Shown one piece after another: positions 1-11,414 of a stretch of DNA of 64,000 nucleotides; positions within the stretch are counted from its first letter, which is position 1; each line of letters starts with the position of its first letter. The notes beneath the pieces were generated by a model, which saw nothing but the letters and a program-made list of their open reading frames with translations, was not told the origin of the DNA and made no database searches. The stretch comes from Streptomyces roseirectus (lineage in GTDB: Bacteria > Actinomycetota > Actinomycetes > Streptomycetales > Streptomycetaceae): positions 9,102,001 to 9,166,000 of the forward strand of contig NZ_CP060828.1 in assembly GCF_014489635.1 (NCBI RefSeq). The letters run 5' to 3'. A program made the position numbers and the translations under genes.

Positions 1-1
1 T

Positions 2-1330
2 CCGCTGGCCACCTGGGACGTACGGCGGGCCAAGGACGCGTTTAGGACGATGAGCCAGGCCAGGCACGTCGGGAAGATCGTCCTGACCGTGCCGAGGCCC
101 CTCGACCCCGAAGGGACGGTCGTCGTCACCGGCGCGGCCGGCGGTCTCGGCGCGGCGCTCGCCCGGCACCTCGTCGACCGGCACGGCGTCCGGCGGCTGC
201 TGCTGCTCGGCCGCAGCGGCGGCGAGAGCCCCGCGGCCCGACGGCTCCTCGCGGACCTCGCGGAGGCGGGCGCCGAGGCCACCTTCGCGGCCTGCGACAC
301 GGCGGACAAGGAGGCGCTGGCCGCAGTCCTGAAGACGCACACGCACACGCACCCGCTCACCGCCGTCGTCCACTGCGCCGGCCTCCTGGACGACGGGATC
401 GTCGAATCCCTGACCCCCGAGCGCGTGGACCGCGTCCTGCGGGCCAAGGTCGACGCCGCCCGCAACCTGCACGAACTCACCGCCGGCGCCGACCTCGCCG
501 CGTTCGTCCTCTTCTCCTCCGCCGCCGGCGTCTTCGGCAGCCCCGGACAGGCCAACTACGCGGCCGGCAACGCCTATCTGGACGCCCTCGCGCACCAGCG
601 CAGGCGGGCCGGGCTCGCCGCGCACTCGCTGGCCTGGGGCCCGTGGACCCCCGACGACGGCATGACCAGCACCCTCTCCGAGGCCGACCGGGTCCGCGTG
701 AGCCGGGGCGGCATGGAGACCCTGTCCGACGCGGAGGGCCTGGCCCTCTTCGACGCCGCCCTCACCGCCGAACCGGCGCTCGTCCTGCCCGTCCGGCTGA
801 GCGCCGCGAACCTGCGGGAACAGGCCCGCGCCGGCACCCTCGCCCCGCTGCTGCGCGCCCTCGTCACCACCCCCGTCCGGCGCACGGCACAGAGCGCGCC
901 CGCACCGGCGGCCGGCGGCCCCGCGCTCGCCGAACGGCTGGCCGGACTCGACCGCCCGCAGCAGGAGGTACTGCTCCTCGACCTCGTCCGCGCGGAGGCG
1001 TCCGTGGTCCTCGGGCACGGCTCCGCCGACGGGATCGACGCCGAACGCGGCTTCCTGGACCTGGGCTTCGACTCGCTGACGGCCCTGGAACTGCGCAACC
1101 GGCTCGGAACGGCGGCCGGGCTGCGGCTCACCGCCACGCTGATCTTCGACCACCCGACGCCGGCCGCGCTCGCCCGGCACCTGCGCGAACAACTCGCGCC
1201 GGAGCAGGCCGAGCCGACCGTGACCCCGGCCCCCACCCCCGTCCAGAGCCTGGTCGACGACATCGACGAACTCGACCAGATGGAGCTGGACCACCTGATC
1301 CAGCTGGCCCTCGAAGGCGACGACCTCTGA
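2..1330 (+). CDS. Type I modular PKS, 3' end (ER end, KR, ACP, docking tail); 5' partial
   Basis: The reading frame is open from the first bases of the window, so the gene begins upstream; the ATG at 50 is internal. The opening residues (ending [18 protein letters not shown]) are the typical end of an enoylreductase domain, so this is probably a fully reducing module. A ketoreductase follows, with the nucleotide-binding TGAAGGLG and the catalytic region FSSAAG...[11 protein letters not shown]. Its LDD motif marks a B-type KR. The ACP carries LGFDSL with the phosphopantetheine serine near 1070-1080. An acidic C-terminal docking tail rich in D, E and L ends the protein, which should dock to the next polypeptide. 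The next PKS gene starts 32 bp downstream on the same strand. Domain calls are family knowledge; full module content cannot be seen. Confidence 0.95.
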   Translation, partial: PLATWDVRRAKDAFRTMSQARHVGKIVLTVPRPLDPEGTVVVTGAAGGLGAALARHLVDRHGVRRLLLLGRSGGESPAARRLLADLAEAGAEATFAACDTADKEALAAVLKTHTHTHPLTAVVHCAGLLDDGIVESLTPERVDRVLRAKVDAARNLHELTAGADLAAFVLFSSAAGVFGSPGQANYAAGNAYLDALAHQRRRAGLAAHSLAWGPWTPDDGMTSTLSEADRVRVSRGGMETLSDAEGLALFDAALTAEPALVLPVRLSAANLREQARAGTLAPLLRALVTTPVRRTAQSAPAPAAGGPALAERLAGLDRPQQEVLLLDLVRAEASVVLGHGSADGIDAERGFLDLGFDSLTALELRNRLGTAAGLRLTATLIFDHPTPAALARHLREQLAPEQAEPTVTPAPTPVQSLVDDIDELDQMELDHLIQLALEGDDL

Positions 1331-1362
1331 CCGGCGTCCGCCCACCATCCAGGAGACACACG

Positions 1363-4300
1363 ATGGCTGCAAGCAACCAGAACGACCAGGTGGTGACGGC
1401 GCTACGGGCGTCGCTCAAGGCCAACGAGCGCCTGCGCCGCCAGCACAAGGAACTGTCCGAGGCCGCCCGCGAGCCGATCGCCGTGATCGGCATGGGCTGC
1501 CGCTTCCCCGGCGGCGTCACGAGCCCCGAGGAGCTGTGGGACCTGGTGAGCGCCGGCCGGGACGTCCTCGTCCCGTTCCCCGCCGACCGGGGCTGGGACC
1601 TGGAGGCGCTGTACGACCCCGACCCGGACCGGCCGGGCGCGTCGTACGTCAAGACCGGCGCGTTCCTCACCGGGGCCGCCGAGTTCGACCCGGTGTTCTT
1701 CGGGATCTCACCCCGTGAGGCCGCCGCCATGGACCCCCAGCAGCGGCTCGCGCTGGAGACGGCGTGGGAGGCGGTCGAGCGGGCCCGGATCGTGCCCGCC
1801 GCTCTGCGCGGCAGCGCGACCGGCGTGTTCGTCGGGGCCTCCGACCAGGGATACGGGATGAGCCTGTGGCCGCCGCCGCCGGAACTGGAGGGGTACCTGC
1901 TGACCGGGGGCGCGTCCAGCGTGATCTCCGGGCGGATCGCCTACACCTTCGGGTTCGAGGGACCGGCCGTCACCGTGGACACGGCCTGCTCGTCGTCGCT
2001 GGTCGCCCTGCACCTGGCGGCACAGGCACTGCGGTCCGGGGACTGTTCGCTGGCGCTGGCCGGGGGCACCTCGGTCATGGCGACACCGGGGCCGTTCACC
2101 GAGTTCTCGCGGCAGCGCGGGCTCGCGCCCGACGGACGGTGCAAGCCGTTCTCGGCCGCCGCCGACGGCACCGGCTGGGGGGAAGGCGTCGGCATGCTGC
2201 TCCTGGAGCGGCTGTCCGACGCCCGGCGCCACGGGCACGAGGTGCTGGCGATCGTGCGTGGCAGCGCCGTCAACCAGGACGGCGCCAGCAGCGGGCTGAC
2301 CGCGCCCAACGGGCCCGCCCAGCAGCGGGTCATCCGGCAGGCGCTGGAGCGGGCCGGGCTCGCGCCGGCCGAGGTGCACCTGCTCGAAGCGCACGGCACG
2401 GGGACCGCGCTGGGGGACCCGATCGAGGCACAGGCCCTGCTCGCCACCTACGGACAGGACCGCGAGGAGCCGCTGTACCTCGGGTCCGTGAAGTCCAACA
2501 TCGGTCACACGCAGGCCGTTTCGGGGATGGCCGGGGTGATGAAGGCGGTCATGGCGCTGCGCCACCGGGTGCTGCCGGCGACCTTGCACGCCGACGAGCC
2601 GTCGCCGGCCGTCGACTGGGAGTCGGGGAAGGTCACCCTGGTCACCGAGAGCATGCCCTGGCCCCTTACCGAGGGGCCCGGACGGGCGGCCGTGTCGTCG
2701 TTCGGGGTGAGCGGGACCAATGCGCACGTGATCCTGGAGGAGGCACCGGCGGCCGAGCCGGCCGGGGCTTCGGGTGAGGCGGCCGGTGCCGAGGAGGCGG
2801 TGTCTCAAGCACCCCTGGAATCAGGGGAGTTCGCGACGCCGTTCCCCTGGCTCCTGTCCGCCCGTGGCGACGCCGCCCTGCGTGACCAGGCCGCGCGCCT
2901 CCTCGCCCACGTCGAGGCCCGCCCCGCCGCCGTGGACGCCGTCGGCCGAGCCCTCGCCACCACCCGCACCCTCTTCGAACGGCGCGCCGCCCTCACCGCA
3001 CCCGACCGCGCCGGACTGCACGCCGCCCTGACCGCCCTCGCGGCCGGCGAACGGCACCCGGCCCTGGTCACCGGCGCCGCCCGGAGTGCCCGCACCGGCT
3101 GGCTGTTCTCCGGCCAGGGCTCCCAGACCCCGGCGATGGGCCGGGAACTGTACGCCCGTTTCCCGGTGTTCGCGGAGGCCGTCGACAAGACGTGCCAGCT
3201 CCTCGACGCCGAACTCCCGCGCCCGCTGCGGGAGGTGATGTTCGCACCGGCGGGCAGTGCGGAGGCGGCGCTGCTGGACCGCACCGAGTTCACCCAGCCC
3301 GCGCTGTTCACGGTCGAGGTCGCCCTGTTCCGGCTGCTGGAGTCATGGGGGCTGCGACCGGACTTCGTGCTCGGGCACTCGGTCGGCGAGATCGCCGCCG
3401 CGCACGTCTCGGGCGTCCTCACCCTGGAGGACGCGTGCACGCTGGTCGCCGCGCGCGGCCGGCTCATCCAGGCGCTGCCCGCGCGCGGCGCCATGGTGTC
3501 GGTGCGCGCGAGCGAGACGGACGTCCTGCCGCTGCTCGCCGGAGCCGAGGACCGGATCGGCATCGCCGCCCTCAACGGGCCCCGCTCGACGGTCGTCGCG
3601 GGCGACGAGGAGACCGTCCTCGCCGTCACCGCACAGCTCGCCGGACGCGGACACAAGACGCGGCGGCTCACCGTCAGCCACGCCTTCCACTCCCCGCTGA
3701 TGGAACCGATGCTCGCCGAACTCGCCCAAGTGGTCGCCGGGTTGACGTTCTCCGCGCCGCGCATCCCGCTCGTCTCGACCGTCACCGGCGACCTCGCCAG
3801 TGCCGCCGCCCTCGCCGACCCGGCGCACTGGACGCGCCAGGTCCGCCAGGGCGTCCGCTTCCACGACGGACTGCGCACCCTTCAAGCGTCCGGCGCGACC
3901 CGCCTCCTCGAAGTGGGCCCCGGCGGCGCGCTCACCGCCATGGCCCGCGAACTGCCGGGACTCCACGCGGTCCCCGCCCTGCGCAAGGACCGTCCCGAAC
4001 CGCAGACGCTGCTCGCGGCGGTGGCCGAGCTGCACGTGGACGGCGCCGCCGTCGACTGGTCCGCCGTGTATCCGCCGGCGCCCCCGGTGGACCTGCCCAC
4101 GTACGCCTTCCAGCACGAACGCCTGTGGCCGGCCGCGGGCCGCGCGCACCGGGGCGACGTCGAGGCGGCCGGACTCGACACCCCCGACCACCCGTTGCTC
4201 GGCGCCAGCACCGAACTCGCCGACGGGGGAGTGGTGTTCACCGGCCGGCTGTCGCTGCGCACCCACCCCTGGCTGGAGTACCACGCCATCGCCGGCACGG

Positions 4301-7300
4301 TCCTGCTGCCCGGCACCGCCTTCCTGGAGATGGCGCTGCGGGCGGGCGAGCGGGTCGGCTGCGAGCGGGTCGGCGAACTCGTCGTCGAGGAACCCCTGAT
4401 CCTCACCGCCGACGGCGCGACCCTGATCCAGCTCGTCGTCGGCGACCCGGACGGCCGGGGCGCCCGCACGGTCCGGATCTCCTCCCGCCCGGCCGAGGGC
4501 GCGGACGGCCTGCTGTGGTCCTCGCACGCGAGCGGAGTCCTGCTGCCGGACCCGCCGCCCGCGGCCTTCGACTTCCGCGAATGGCCCCCCGCAGGCGCCG
4601 AACCACTTCCGGTGGACGCGCTGTACGACCGGTTCGCCGACCGGGGCTACGCCTACGAGGACGCCTTCCGAGGTCTGAAGCACGCCTGGCGGCGCGCCGA
4701 CGAGACCTACGCCGAAGTCGAACTCCCCGAGGAACAGCGGGCGTTGGCCGAACGCTTCGGACTGCACCCGGCGCTGCTGGACTCCGCGTTGCACGCGGTG
4801 GGCCTCGGCGGCGACGGCGGCCAGGAGACGGTCGCCCCCGTGGTGTTCTCCTGGTCCGGCGCCGCCCTGCACACCCCGGGCGCCACCAGCCTTCGGGTAC
4901 GGCTCACCCGGGTCGCCCCCGAAGAGGTCTCCCTCGCGGTCGCGGACGCCTCCGGCCGGGCCGTCGCCGAAGTGGACTCCCTGGTGCTGCGGCCCATCGC
5001 CACCGAGCAGTTGACGAAGGCGCGCGCCGCACGGCACCCCGCGCTGTTCGGCACGGAATGGGTACGGGTGCCGACGGGTGCGGGTGCGGGTGCGGGTGCG
5101 GCCGTCGACGCGGTGCTGGTGCCGTGTCTGGACGCCGACGGGCCCGCCGAGGCGACCGGGAAGGCGCTGGCGGAACTGCGGGCGGCCCTCGCCGAGGAGC
5201 ACGGCAGGCTGGTCTTCCTGACCCGGGGCGCGGCCGGACCCGGCGCCGCCGACCCCACGCACGCCGCCGTCTGGGGCCTGGTCCGCGCGGCCCAGAGCGA
5301 ACACCCCGGCCGCTTCGTCCTGCTGGACGCCGACCAGGAACCCGACGCCCGCCTCCTCGCCGCCGCCCTGGCCACCGGCGAACCCCAACTCGCCCTGCGC
5401 GACGGCGTTTTCCACGCCCCCCGGCTCACCCCGCTCCCGGTCCCCGAACCGGCCCCGCTGCTCGACCCCGCCGGGACGGTCCTCATCACCGGCGGCACCG
5501 GCGGACTCGGCCGCGCGCTGGCCCTGCACCTCGTCCGGCGCCACGGTGTGCGCAAGCTGGCGCTGCTCAGCAGGAGGGGGCCGCAGGCGCCGGGCGCCGC
5601 CGAACTCGTCGCGGAACTGGGCGAGTCGGGTGCCTTCGCCGAGGTCATCGCGTGCGACGCGGCCGACCGGGACGCCCTGGCCGCCGTCCTCGCCGGCCTC
5701 CCCGACCTGACGGCCGTGTTCCATCTGGCGGGGCTGCTCGACGACGCCGTCGTCACCTCGCTCACCCCGGACCGCCTCGACGCGGTGCTGCGGCCCAAGG
5801 CGGACGCGGCGCGGCATCTCCACGAGCTGACCGGGCAGTTGTCGGCGTTCGTGCTGTTCTCCTCGGCCGCCGGCACCCTCGGCACCCCCGGGCAGGGCGC
5901 CTACGCGGCGGCCAACGCCTACCTCGACGCGCTCGCCGCGCACCGCACGGCCCAGGGTCTGCCCGCGTCCTCTCTCGCCTGGGGGCTGTGGGCCCAACCG
6001 GACGGCATGGCCGGGGAGTTGGGCGACGCGCACCTGGAGCGGATCTCCCGCGCGGGCATGACTGCGCTCACCGAACAGGACGGGCTCGACCTCCTCGACA
6101 GCGCCTGCGCGAGCGGCGAGGCGGCCGTCCTCGCCGCCCGGCTGGACTTCGCCGCCCTGCGCGGCCTGGCCGCCGCCCGCCCCGACGCCTTCCCCGCCCC
6201 CCTGCGCGCCCTCGTCCGCACCCCACGCCGCCGAAACGCCCGCACGCAGCACCCGGAAGGGAGCGCCGGTCTGCTGCGCCGGCTGCGCGCGCTGACCGAA
6301 CCGGAGCGCCACGGCGCCCTCGTCGACCTGGTCCGGGCCGAGGCCGCCGCCGTCCTCGGACACGGCGGGGCCGAAGCGGTGCCCGCCGAGGCGGAGTTCC
6401 TGGAGCTGGGCTTCGACTCGCTGGCCACCGTCGAACTGCGCAACCGGATCGCCGAGACGCTGGGAGTGCGGCTGGCGACGACCGCGCTGTTCGAACACTC
6501 GACGCCGACGGCGCTGGGGGGTCTGCTGCTGACGGAACTGCCGGAGGGGGCGGCGGAGGAGCGGGTGGGGGAGGAGAGGGCGCTTCCTGCGGAGGCCCCG
6601 GCCCCCGGGCTCCCCATGCATACCTCGGCCCCCGGAACCGGGGCGGGCACTCCGGCCCCGGCAAGTGGCCCGCAGAGGGGTACAAGGCCCGCCGGGCTCC
6701 CCGCGCACACCCCGGCCTCCGGTACCGGGGCGGGCATTCCGGCCCGCAGGACCGGGACGCGCCCCGAACCCCGCCCCGCTTCCCCCGCCCTCGTCGGCCT
6801 CCTGGAAGACGCCGTGGCCAAGGACCGCTTCGCCGACTACCTCGGCCTCCTCATGACGGCCGCCGAACTGCGCCCCTCCTTCGACCTCGCCGACGCCCCC
6901 GACCTCGCCCCGAAACCCCTGGTGCTGGCGAGCGAACCGGAGACGCCGGCCCCCGGGATCATCGCCTTCCCGTCCATGCTCGCGGTGTCGGGCCCGCACC
7001 AGTACGCCCGGCTCGCGGCGGCCCTGCGCGGCAAGCGCTCCCTGACGGTCCTGCCCCAACCGGGCTTCCTCCCCGGCGAATCGCTCCCGACGAGCGTCGA
7101 AGCCCTCGTCGAGGCCCACGCGTCCTCCGTACGGAGCGCGGCCGGCGAACGGCCGTACGTGCTGCTCGGCCACTCCTCCGGCGGCATGGTCGCGCACGCG
7201 GTGGCGGGCCGGCTGGAGGCGGACGGCGCCGGGCCCGCGGCGGTCGTGCTCGTCGACGCCGTCCTCTTCGGGGACGCGGCGCTCGACGGGCTCGGGCGGG

Positions 7301-7605
7301 GTCTCGCGGACGGAATGGTGGCGCGCGAGCGGTCCGGCGCGCCGATGAGCGAGGACCGGCTGCTGGCGATGGGCGGCTATGTACGGCTCTTCCAGAGCTG
7401 GCGGCCCCGGGCGCTGACGGCGCCGACGCTGCTGGTGCGCGCCGCCGAACCGCTGCCGGGCACCCCGCCGCACAGCGGCTGGCGCTCCTCGTGGCCGCTG
7501 GAACACACCTCGGCCGACGCCGCCGGAAATCACTTCACGATGCTGGAGGAACACGCTCCGGACACGGCGGGAGCCATCACGGAATGGCTCGGATCAATTC
7601 TCTGA
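1363..7605 (+). CDS. Type I modular PKS, terminal module KS-AT-DH-KR-ACP-TE
   Basis: 2080 aa. The start is the ATG preceded by AGGAG at 1351; the protein opens with a coiled-coil docking helix of about 30 residues. Domains by approximate residue: KS 34-460 (active site DTACSSS, then EAHGTGT and SNIGHTQ), AT 575-870 (GHSVGE and HAFH, the pattern of malonyl-CoA selectivity), DH 940-1240 ([10 protein letters not shown] and D..LH), KR 1370-1600 ([11 protein letters not shown] motif, B type), ACP about 1683 (LGFDSL), TE 1830-2080 (GHSSGG serine near 1937, histidine in GNHFTM). There is no ER domain. The final extension should leave an alpha,beta-unsaturated unit before the TE releases or cyclises the chain. 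The ACP-TE linker holds an imperfect duplication (6600-6760), and a GGTGCG hexamer run (5078-5100) encodes a Gly-Ala stretch after the DH. Confidence 0.95.
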   Translation: MAASNQNDQVVTALRASLKANERLRRQHKELSEAAREPIAVIGMGCRFPGGVTSPEELWDLVSAGRDVLVPFPADRGWDLEALYDPDPDRPGASYVKTGAFLTGAAEFDPVFFGISPREAAAMDPQQRLALETAWEAVERARIVPAALRGSATGVFVGASDQGYGMSLWPPPPELEGYLLTGGASSVISGRIAYTFGFEGPAVTVDTACSSSLVALHLAAQALRSGDCSLALAGGTSVMATPGPFTEFSRQRGLAPDGRCKPFSAAADGTGWGEGVGMLLLERLSDARRHGHEVLAIVRGSAVNQDGASSGLTAPNGPAQQRVIRQALERAGLAPAEVHLLEAHGTGTALGDPIEAQALLATYGQDREEPLYLGSVKSNIGHTQAVSGMAGVMKAVMALRHRVLPATLHADEPSPAVDWESGKVTLVTESMPWPLTEGPGRAAVSSFGVSGTNAHVILEEAPAAEPAGASGEAAGAEEAVSQAPLESGEFATPFPWLLSARGDAALRDQAARLLAHVEARPAAVDAVGRALATTRTLFERRAALTAPDRAGLHAALTALAAGERHPALVTGAARSARTGWLFSGQGSQTPAMGRELYARFPVFAEAVDKTCQLLDAELPRPLREVMFAPAGSAEAALLDRTEFTQPALFTVEVALFRLLESWGLRPDFVLGHSVGEIAAAHVSGVLTLEDACTLVAARGRLIQALPARGAMVSVRASETDVLPLLAGAEDRIGIAALNGPRSTVVAGDEETVLAVTAQLAGRGHKTRRLTVSHAFHSPLMEPMLAELAQVVAGLTFSAPRIPLVSTVTGDLASAAALADPAHWTRQVRQGVRFHDGLRTLQASGATRLLEVGPGGALTAMARELPGLHAVPALRKDRPEPQTLLAAVAELHVDGAAVDWSAVYPPAPPVDLPTYAFQHERLWPAAGRAHRGDVEAAGLDTPDHPLLGASTELADGGVVFTGRLSLRTHPWLEYHAIAGTVLLPGTAFLEMALRAGERVGCERVGELVVEEPLILTADGATLIQLVVGDPDGRGARTVRISSRPAEGADGLLWSSHASGVLLPDPPPAAFDFREWPPAGAEPLPVDALYDRFADRGYAYEDAFRGLKHAWRRADETYAEVELPEEQRALAERFGLHPALLDSALHAVGLGGDGGQETVAPVVFSWSGAALHTPGATSLRVRLTRVAPEEVSLAVADASGRAVAEVDSLVLRPIATEQLTKARAARHPALFGTEWVRVPTGAGAGAGAAVDAVLVPCLDADGPAEATGKALAELRAALAEEHGRLVFLTRGAAGPGAADPTHAAVWGLVRAAQSEHPGRFVLLDADQEPDARLLAAALATGEPQLALRDGVFHAPRLTPLPVPEPAPLLDPAGTVLITGGTGGLGRALALHLVRRHGVRKLALLSRRGPQAPGAAELVAELGESGAFAEVIACDAADRDALAAVLAGLPDLTAVFHLAGLLDDAVVTSLTPDRLDAVLRPKADAARHLHELTGQLSAFVLFSSAAGTLGTPGQGAYAAANAYLDALAAHRTAQGLPASSLAWGLWAQPDGMAGELGDAHLERISRAGMTALTEQDGLDLLDSACASGEAAVLAARLDFAALRGLAAARPDAFPAPLRALVRTPRRRNARTQHPEGSAGLLRRLRALTEPERHGALVDLVRAEAAAVLGHGGAEAVPAEAEFLELGFDSLATVELRNRIAETLGVRLATTALFEHSTPTALGGLLLTELPEGAAEERVGEERALPAEAPAPGLPMHTSAPGTGAGTPAPASGPQRGTRPAGLPAHTPASGTGAGIPARRTGTRPEPRPASPALVGLLEDAVAKDRFADYLGLLMTAAELRPSFDLADAPDLAPKPLVLASEPETPAPGIIAFPSMLAVSGPHQYARLAAALRGKRSLTVLPQPGFLPGESLPTSVEALVEAHASSVRSAAGERPYVLLGHSSGGMVAHAVAGRLEADGAGPAAVVLVDAVLFGDAALDGLGRGLADGMVARERSGAPMSEDRLLAMGGYVRLFQSWRPRALTAPTLLVRAAEPLPGTPPHSGWRSSWPLEHTSADAAGNHFTMLEEHAPDTAGAITEWLGSIL

Positions 7606-7613
7606 ACGACGCG

Positions 7614-7630
7614 GTTCCACGCCGTGGAAC
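7614..7630. promoter_or_regulatory. 17-bp perfect inverted repeat between PKS and FAD oxidase gene
   Basis: GTTCCACGCCGTGGAAC is two 8-bp arms around a single C. It starts 9 bp after the PKS stop, in a 95-bp gap that is poorer in GC than its surroundings. It could be an operator for the monooxygenase/P450 genes or the base of an RNA hairpin, though a one-base loop does not suit a terminator. The core TCCACG/CGTGGA recurs in the inverted repeat at 11415-11430. Confidence 0.4.
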
Positions 7631-7700
7631 AGGCGGCGAAAACAAACTGGCACGCCCTGTAGTAATGCGGTGGCGACGGGAAAGAAAAGTGGTGGATGAA

Positions 7701-9107
7701 ATGGCGGACAAAGGCCGGATACGCCATGCCGTGGTCCTGGGCGGCGGCCTCGCCGGGCTGCTGGCGGCGACGGCGCTGACGCGGCACGCGCAGCGGGTCA
7801 CCGTCGTCGAACGGGACCGGATGCCCGAGGGCCCGCAGCCGCGCAAGGGCACCCCGCAGGCCCGGCACGCGCACATGCTGATGTCCAGCGGGGCGGAGGC
7901 CATCGACCGGCTGGTCCCCGGCTTCACCGGGCGGCTGCTCGGGGCCGGCGGCCACAAAGTCACCGTACGCACCGGGGTGTTGTCGTGCACCGCGAACGGA
8001 TGGCTGCCCCGCGAGGGGGAGTTGCAGTACATCATCACCGCGGGTCGGCCCCTGCTGGACTGGACGCTCCGCGAACTCGTGCTCGCCGACGAGCGGATCA
8101 CCCTGCTCGAAGGCGTCGACGTGACCGGACTGACCGGCGACGCGCAGCGGGTCACCGGAGTCACCCTGCGCTCCGAGAGGGGCGACGCACCGAGCGAGCT
8201 CGAGGCCGACTTCGTCGTCGACGCCACCGGACGCGGCTCCAGCGCCCCGGGCTGGCTCGCCCGGCTCGGCGTCCCCCAGGTCCGCGAGGAGAAGGTGGAC
8301 ACCGGACTTGCCTACGCGACCAGGGAGTTCAAGGCCCCCGCCGCCCTCGCGGACCTCGTCGTCAACGTCACCGCAGACCCCGGCGACGCCCGCCCGGGAC
8401 AGGCCGGCGCGCTGCTGCCGATCGAGGACGGCCGGTGGATCGTCACCCTGTCCGGGCTGAAGGGCTCCCGACCGCCCACGGAGGAAGGGGAGTTCATGGC
8501 GTTCGCGCGGGGCCTCAGGCATCCCCTGCTCGCCGATCTGATCTCGGCGGCCGAGCCGATCGGCGGCATCCACCAGTCGCGCTCGACCGTCAACCGCCGC
8601 CGCCACTACGAGGAACTGCCCGTCTGGCCCAGCGGGTTCCTGGTCGTCGGCGACGCGGCCGGCGCCTTCAACCCCGTGTACGGGCACGGCATGAGCGTCG
8701 CCGCCAAGACGGCCCTCGCCCTGCGCGCCGCCCTCGACCGGCACGGACCGCACCCGCGGCGCCCGCAGGCCCTCCAGGAGGCGGTCGCCGCCGCGGGGCA
8801 GGACGCGTGGTCGCTCGCCGTCAGCCAGGACCAGCGCTACCTCCCGTCCGACGAGGGCCGACCCGGGCTCGCCGCACGCCTGCTGCGCCGTTACATGGCC
8901 CGCTTCAGCCGCGCCTCCGCGAGCCGTCCCTCGGTCGCCGCCGTCGCCGCCGACCTCTTCACCCTCTCCGCCCCCCTGTCGCGGGTGACCGCGCCGAAGA
9001 CCGTGCTCGCCACCCTCCTCGGCCCCACCCGACCGCCGCTGACCGAGCCCCCGCTGACCGAGAGCGAACGCAAGGCGCTCGCCGAAGTCACCGGCGTTTC
9101 CTACTGA
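7701..9107 (+). CDS. FAD-dependent monooxygenase (aromatic hydroxylase / epoxidase-like)
   Basis: 468 aa from the ATG at 7701, which has a purine-rich GGTGGA about 5 bp upstream. In-frame GTG 7692 and ATG 7665 are alternatives. The N-terminus has the FAD-binding dinucleotide fold (GGGLAGLLAATAL, then an acidic E at the end of strand 2). The middle carries DATGRGS and the C-terminal half carries GDAAGAFNPVYGHGMS, the second FAD contact of group A flavin monooxygenases. The RKGTPQARHAHML stretch is seen in flavin enzymes of polyketide clusters, including epoxidases. As a likely post-PKS tailoring enzyme next to the TE-containing PKS, it would add oxygen to the polyketide; epoxidation versus hydroxylation cannot be told from sequence alone. 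The P450 gene follows 21 bp later, so the two probably share a transcript. Confidence 0.85.
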   Translation: MADKGRIRHAVVLGGGLAGLLAATALTRHAQRVTVVERDRMPEGPQPRKGTPQARHAHMLMSSGAEAIDRLVPGFTGRLLGAGGHKVTVRTGVLSCTANGWLPREGELQYIITAGRPLLDWTLRELVLADERITLLEGVDVTGLTGDAQRVTGVTLRSERGDAPSELEADFVVDATGRGSSAPGWLARLGVPQVREEKVDTGLAYATREFKAPAALADLVVNVTADPGDARPGQAGALLPIEDGRWIVTLSGLKGSRPPTEEGEFMAFARGLRHPLLADLISAAEPIGGIHQSRSTVNRRRHYEELPVWPSGFLVVGDAAGAFNPVYGHGMSVAAKTALALRAALDRHGPHPRRPQALQEAVAAAGQDAWSLAVSQDQRYLPSDEGRPGLAARLLRRYMARFSRASASRPSVAAVAADLFTLSAPLSRVTAPKTVLATLLGPTRPPLTEPPLTESERKALAEVTGVSY

Positions 9108-9128
9108 CTTGGCCCGAGGAGCCTTCCC

Positions 9129-10364
9129 ATGACCGTCGTAGAGCCCCTTTACAGCCCCGGCTACTTCCACGATCCCTATCCCCGCCTCACCCAGGTCCGC
9201 GAGGCGGGCCCCGTCCACCACGTCAAACGCCCGGACGGCCTGGAGGTCTGGCTGATCACCCGGTACGCCGAGGCCCGCGCCGCCCTCGCCGACCACCGGC
9301 TCTCCATGGACGGCCACCGCATCCAACAGGCTCTCGGCGCCTTCGCGTACGGCTATCTCGACCCCGAGAACGACGCCCCGCACACCCTCCTGTCCAGCGA
9401 CCCGCCGGACCACACGAGGCTGCGCCGGTTCGTCAACCGGGCCTTCACCTCACGCCGGATCTCCGGCCTGCGCCCCCGCGTCCAGGCCATCGTCGACGCC
9501 CTCCTCGACAAACTGGAGGGCCAGGAGACCGCCGACCTCATCGAGACCTTCGCCACGCCCGTCCCCATGGAGGTCATCTGCGAACTCCTCGGCGTCCCCG
9601 TCGCCGACGCGGAGGACTTCAAGGACTGGACGGCCGCCCTGTTCCTGCCGCCGTCCGGCAAGGAACAGGACCCCGCGACGGAAGCCATGCGCAACCTGCG
9701 CGCCTACCTGACCCGCCTCATCGCGGACAAGCGCGCCGCCCGCGACGCGGGCACCGAGGACGACGACCTGACGACCGCCCTCATCGGTGTCCGCGACGGC
9801 GACGACGACCAGCTCTCCGAGCACGAACTCGTCAGCATGATCGTGCAGTTGCTCATCGCCGGCCACGAGACGACCGTCAACGGCATCGGCAACGGCGTCT
9901 TCAACCTCCTCAGCCACCCCGACCAACTCGCCGCGCTGCGCCGCGATCCCACGCTCATCACAACGGCCGTCGACGAACTCCTGCGCTACGACGGCCCGTT
10001 GGAGACCGCCATCCTGCGCATCGCCACCGAGGACATCCCCATCGGCGACCAGGTCGTCCCGGCCGGCGCCTTCGTGAAGATCGTCCTCGCCTCCGCCAAC
10101 CGCGACCCCGCGCACTTCACCGACCCCGACCGGCTGCTCCTGGACCGCAAGGAGAACCGGCACATCCAGTTCGGGCACAGCGTCCACAACTGCCTCGGCG
10201 CCCACCTCGCCCGCACCGAGATGGAGATCGCCATCGGCTCCCTGCTCACCCGCTTCCCCGGCCTGCGCCTGGCGGTCCCGGCCGACGAGGTGCCGTGGCG
10301 GGAGATCATGATCATGCGGAGCCTGGCCCGGCTCCCGGTCGCCCTGGGCGACCCGGCTGTGTAA
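9129..10364 (+). CDS. Cytochrome P450, post-PKS tailoring
   Basis: 411 aa, ATG start with GAGGAG upstream at about 9116. Class I bacterial P450: I-helix oxygen-binding motif LLIAGHETTV, K-helix ExxR as ELLR, and heme loop FGHSVHNCLG with the cysteine ligand. The heme loop has Ser where most relatives have Gly (FGxGxHxC), a minor variant. The protein is of normal length. It should take electrons from ferredoxin and hydroxylate or epoxidise the polyketide released by the adjacent PKS; no ferredoxin gene is seen nearby. It probably forms an operon with the flavin monooxygenase before it. Confidence 0.93.
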   Translation: MTVVEPLYSPGYFHDPYPRLTQVREAGPVHHVKRPDGLEVWLITRYAEARAALADHRLSMDGHRIQQALGAFAYGYLDPENDAPHTLLSSDPPDHTRLRRFVNRAFTSRRISGLRPRVQAIVDALLDKLEGQETADLIETFATPVPMEVICELLGVPVADAEDFKDWTAALFLPPSGKEQDPATEAMRNLRAYLTRLIADKRAARDAGTEDDDLTTALIGVRDGDDDQLSEHELVSMIVQLLIAGHETTVNGIGNGVFNLLSHPDQLAALRRDPTLITTAVDELLRYDGPLETAILRIATEDIPIGDQVVPAGAFVKIVLASANRDPAHFTDPDRLLLDRKENRHIQFGHSVHNCLGAHLARTEMEIAIGSLLTRFPGLRLAVPADEVPWREIMIMRSLARLPVALGDPAV

Positions 10365-10380
10365 ACCCCCTGGCCGATGC

Positions 10381-10436
10381 CGTGAAAGGCCGTGAAAAGA
10401 CGACGGAAGCAGGACGGAAGCGGCCACTCCTACGCT
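10381..10436 (+). promoter_or_regulatory. Candidate SARP-type promoter: direct repeats plus -10
   Basis: Two sets of direct repeats stand in the gap before the SARP gene. CGTGAAA occurs at 10381 and 10391 (10-bp step), and GACGGAAGC at 10402 and 10413 (11-bp step). A possible -10 TACGCT is at 10431-10436, nine bases after the last repeat. SARP activators are known to bind heptamer-like direct repeats at about 11-bp spacing ending roughly 8 bp upstream of the -10 box, so the layout fits auto- or cross-activation. Which regulator binds is inference. Confidence 0.5.
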
Positions 10437-10482
10437 GACGGTGTCCGGCCTCCCCACGGGGCGGACACCGGAAGGCGGTTCA

Positions 10483-11292
10483 ATGGAACAGGACTTGACG
10501 GTCACCCTCCTCGGCAGGCTCTCCGTCACCCGGCACCCGGGACAGCGCGCCAGCGCCCCCACCGCGCCCAAGGAACGCAAGATCCTGGCGCTGCTGCTGC
10601 TCGCCCAGGGCCGCACCGTGCCCATCTCCACCCTCGCCGAGGAACTCTGGGCCGCCGCCCCGCCCCGCCGGGTCGCCGCCTCGCTCCAGACCTACGTCCT
10701 CAACATCCGCGGCCGTCTCTCCCGCGAACTCGCCCTGCCCGGTTCCTGGGTGCGTGACCGGCTCGTCGTCACCAGCAACGAGGGCTACCGCTTCCGCACC
10801 GACGACTGCCACCTCGACCTCGCCGAGTACACCCGCCTCGCGGACCTCGGCGAGGCCGCCGCCGAACGCGGTGACACCGAGGACGCCGTACGGCTGCTGC
10901 GGGCCGCCGAGAACCTGTGGTGCGGACCCGTCCTGCCCGACCTCGAACACGGGCTGCCGCTGCGGGCGGAGAGCGTCCGGCTCGAACAACGCCAGCTCGC
11001 CGTACAGGAGTCACGCATCGAGGGCGAGCTACGGCTCGGCCGACACCGGCAGTTGGTGAGCGAACTGTCCATGCTGACCCTGCGCCACCCCTACCACGAG
11101 CGCTTCCACGAGTACCTGATGCTCGCCCTGTGCGCCTGCGGCCGTACGGTCCAGGCGCTGGAGGTGTACCAGCGGCTGCGCCAGTCACTGGTGGGGGGCA
11201 TCGGCATCGAACCGTCCGCCCGCATCCGGCGGCTGCACGAGGACGTCCTGTGCGCCCGCGTACCCGAGTCGGCGGCTCCCGGCGATTCCTGA
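10483..11292 (+). CDS. SARP-family transcriptional activator (small, DnrI/ActII-ORF4 type)
   Basis: 269 aa from the ATG with GAAGG 7 bp upstream; an in-frame GTG at 10441 is a weaker alternative. An N-terminal OmpR-like winged-helix DNA-binding domain (about 1-95, with LAEELW and the LQTYV..IRGRL recognition region) is followed by a bacterial transcriptional activator domain (about 100-260). The length matches pathway-specific SARPs that end after the BTAD. It lies directly downstream of the P450 on the same strand, so it most likely switches on the PKS cluster. Direct repeats just upstream look like SARP sites. Confidence 0.9.
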   Translation: MEQDLTVTLLGRLSVTRHPGQRASAPTAPKERKILALLLLAQGRTVPISTLAEELWAAAPPRRVAASLQTYVLNIRGRLSRELALPGSWVRDRLVVTSNEGYRFRTDDCHLDLAEYTRLADLGEAAAERGDTEDAVRLLRAAENLWCGPVLPDLEHGLPLRAESVRLEQRQLAVQESRIEGELRLGRHRQLVSELSMLTLRHPYHERFHEYLMLALCACGRTVQALEVYQRLRQSLVGGIGIEPSARIRRLHEDVLCARVPESAAPGDS

Positions 11293-11414
11293 GAGCGCTG
11301 GCCTTGTTCGTCCGCACCACTGGACCGTTCCGTCCAATAACCGTCTGGAAATCGCCCCGGTGGGCCCGGCGCGGGTATTTTTCCCAGGGGTGTAACAAAA
11401 CTGCCTGGGACCGA

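Noticed and set aside
7701..9107. Polyether biosynthesis, because the flavin enzyme resembles epoxidases of polyether clusters
   Set aside because: No epoxide hydrolase/cyclase gene (MonB/LasB type) is present in the window and the PKS ends in a normal TE, so the similarity alone is not enough.
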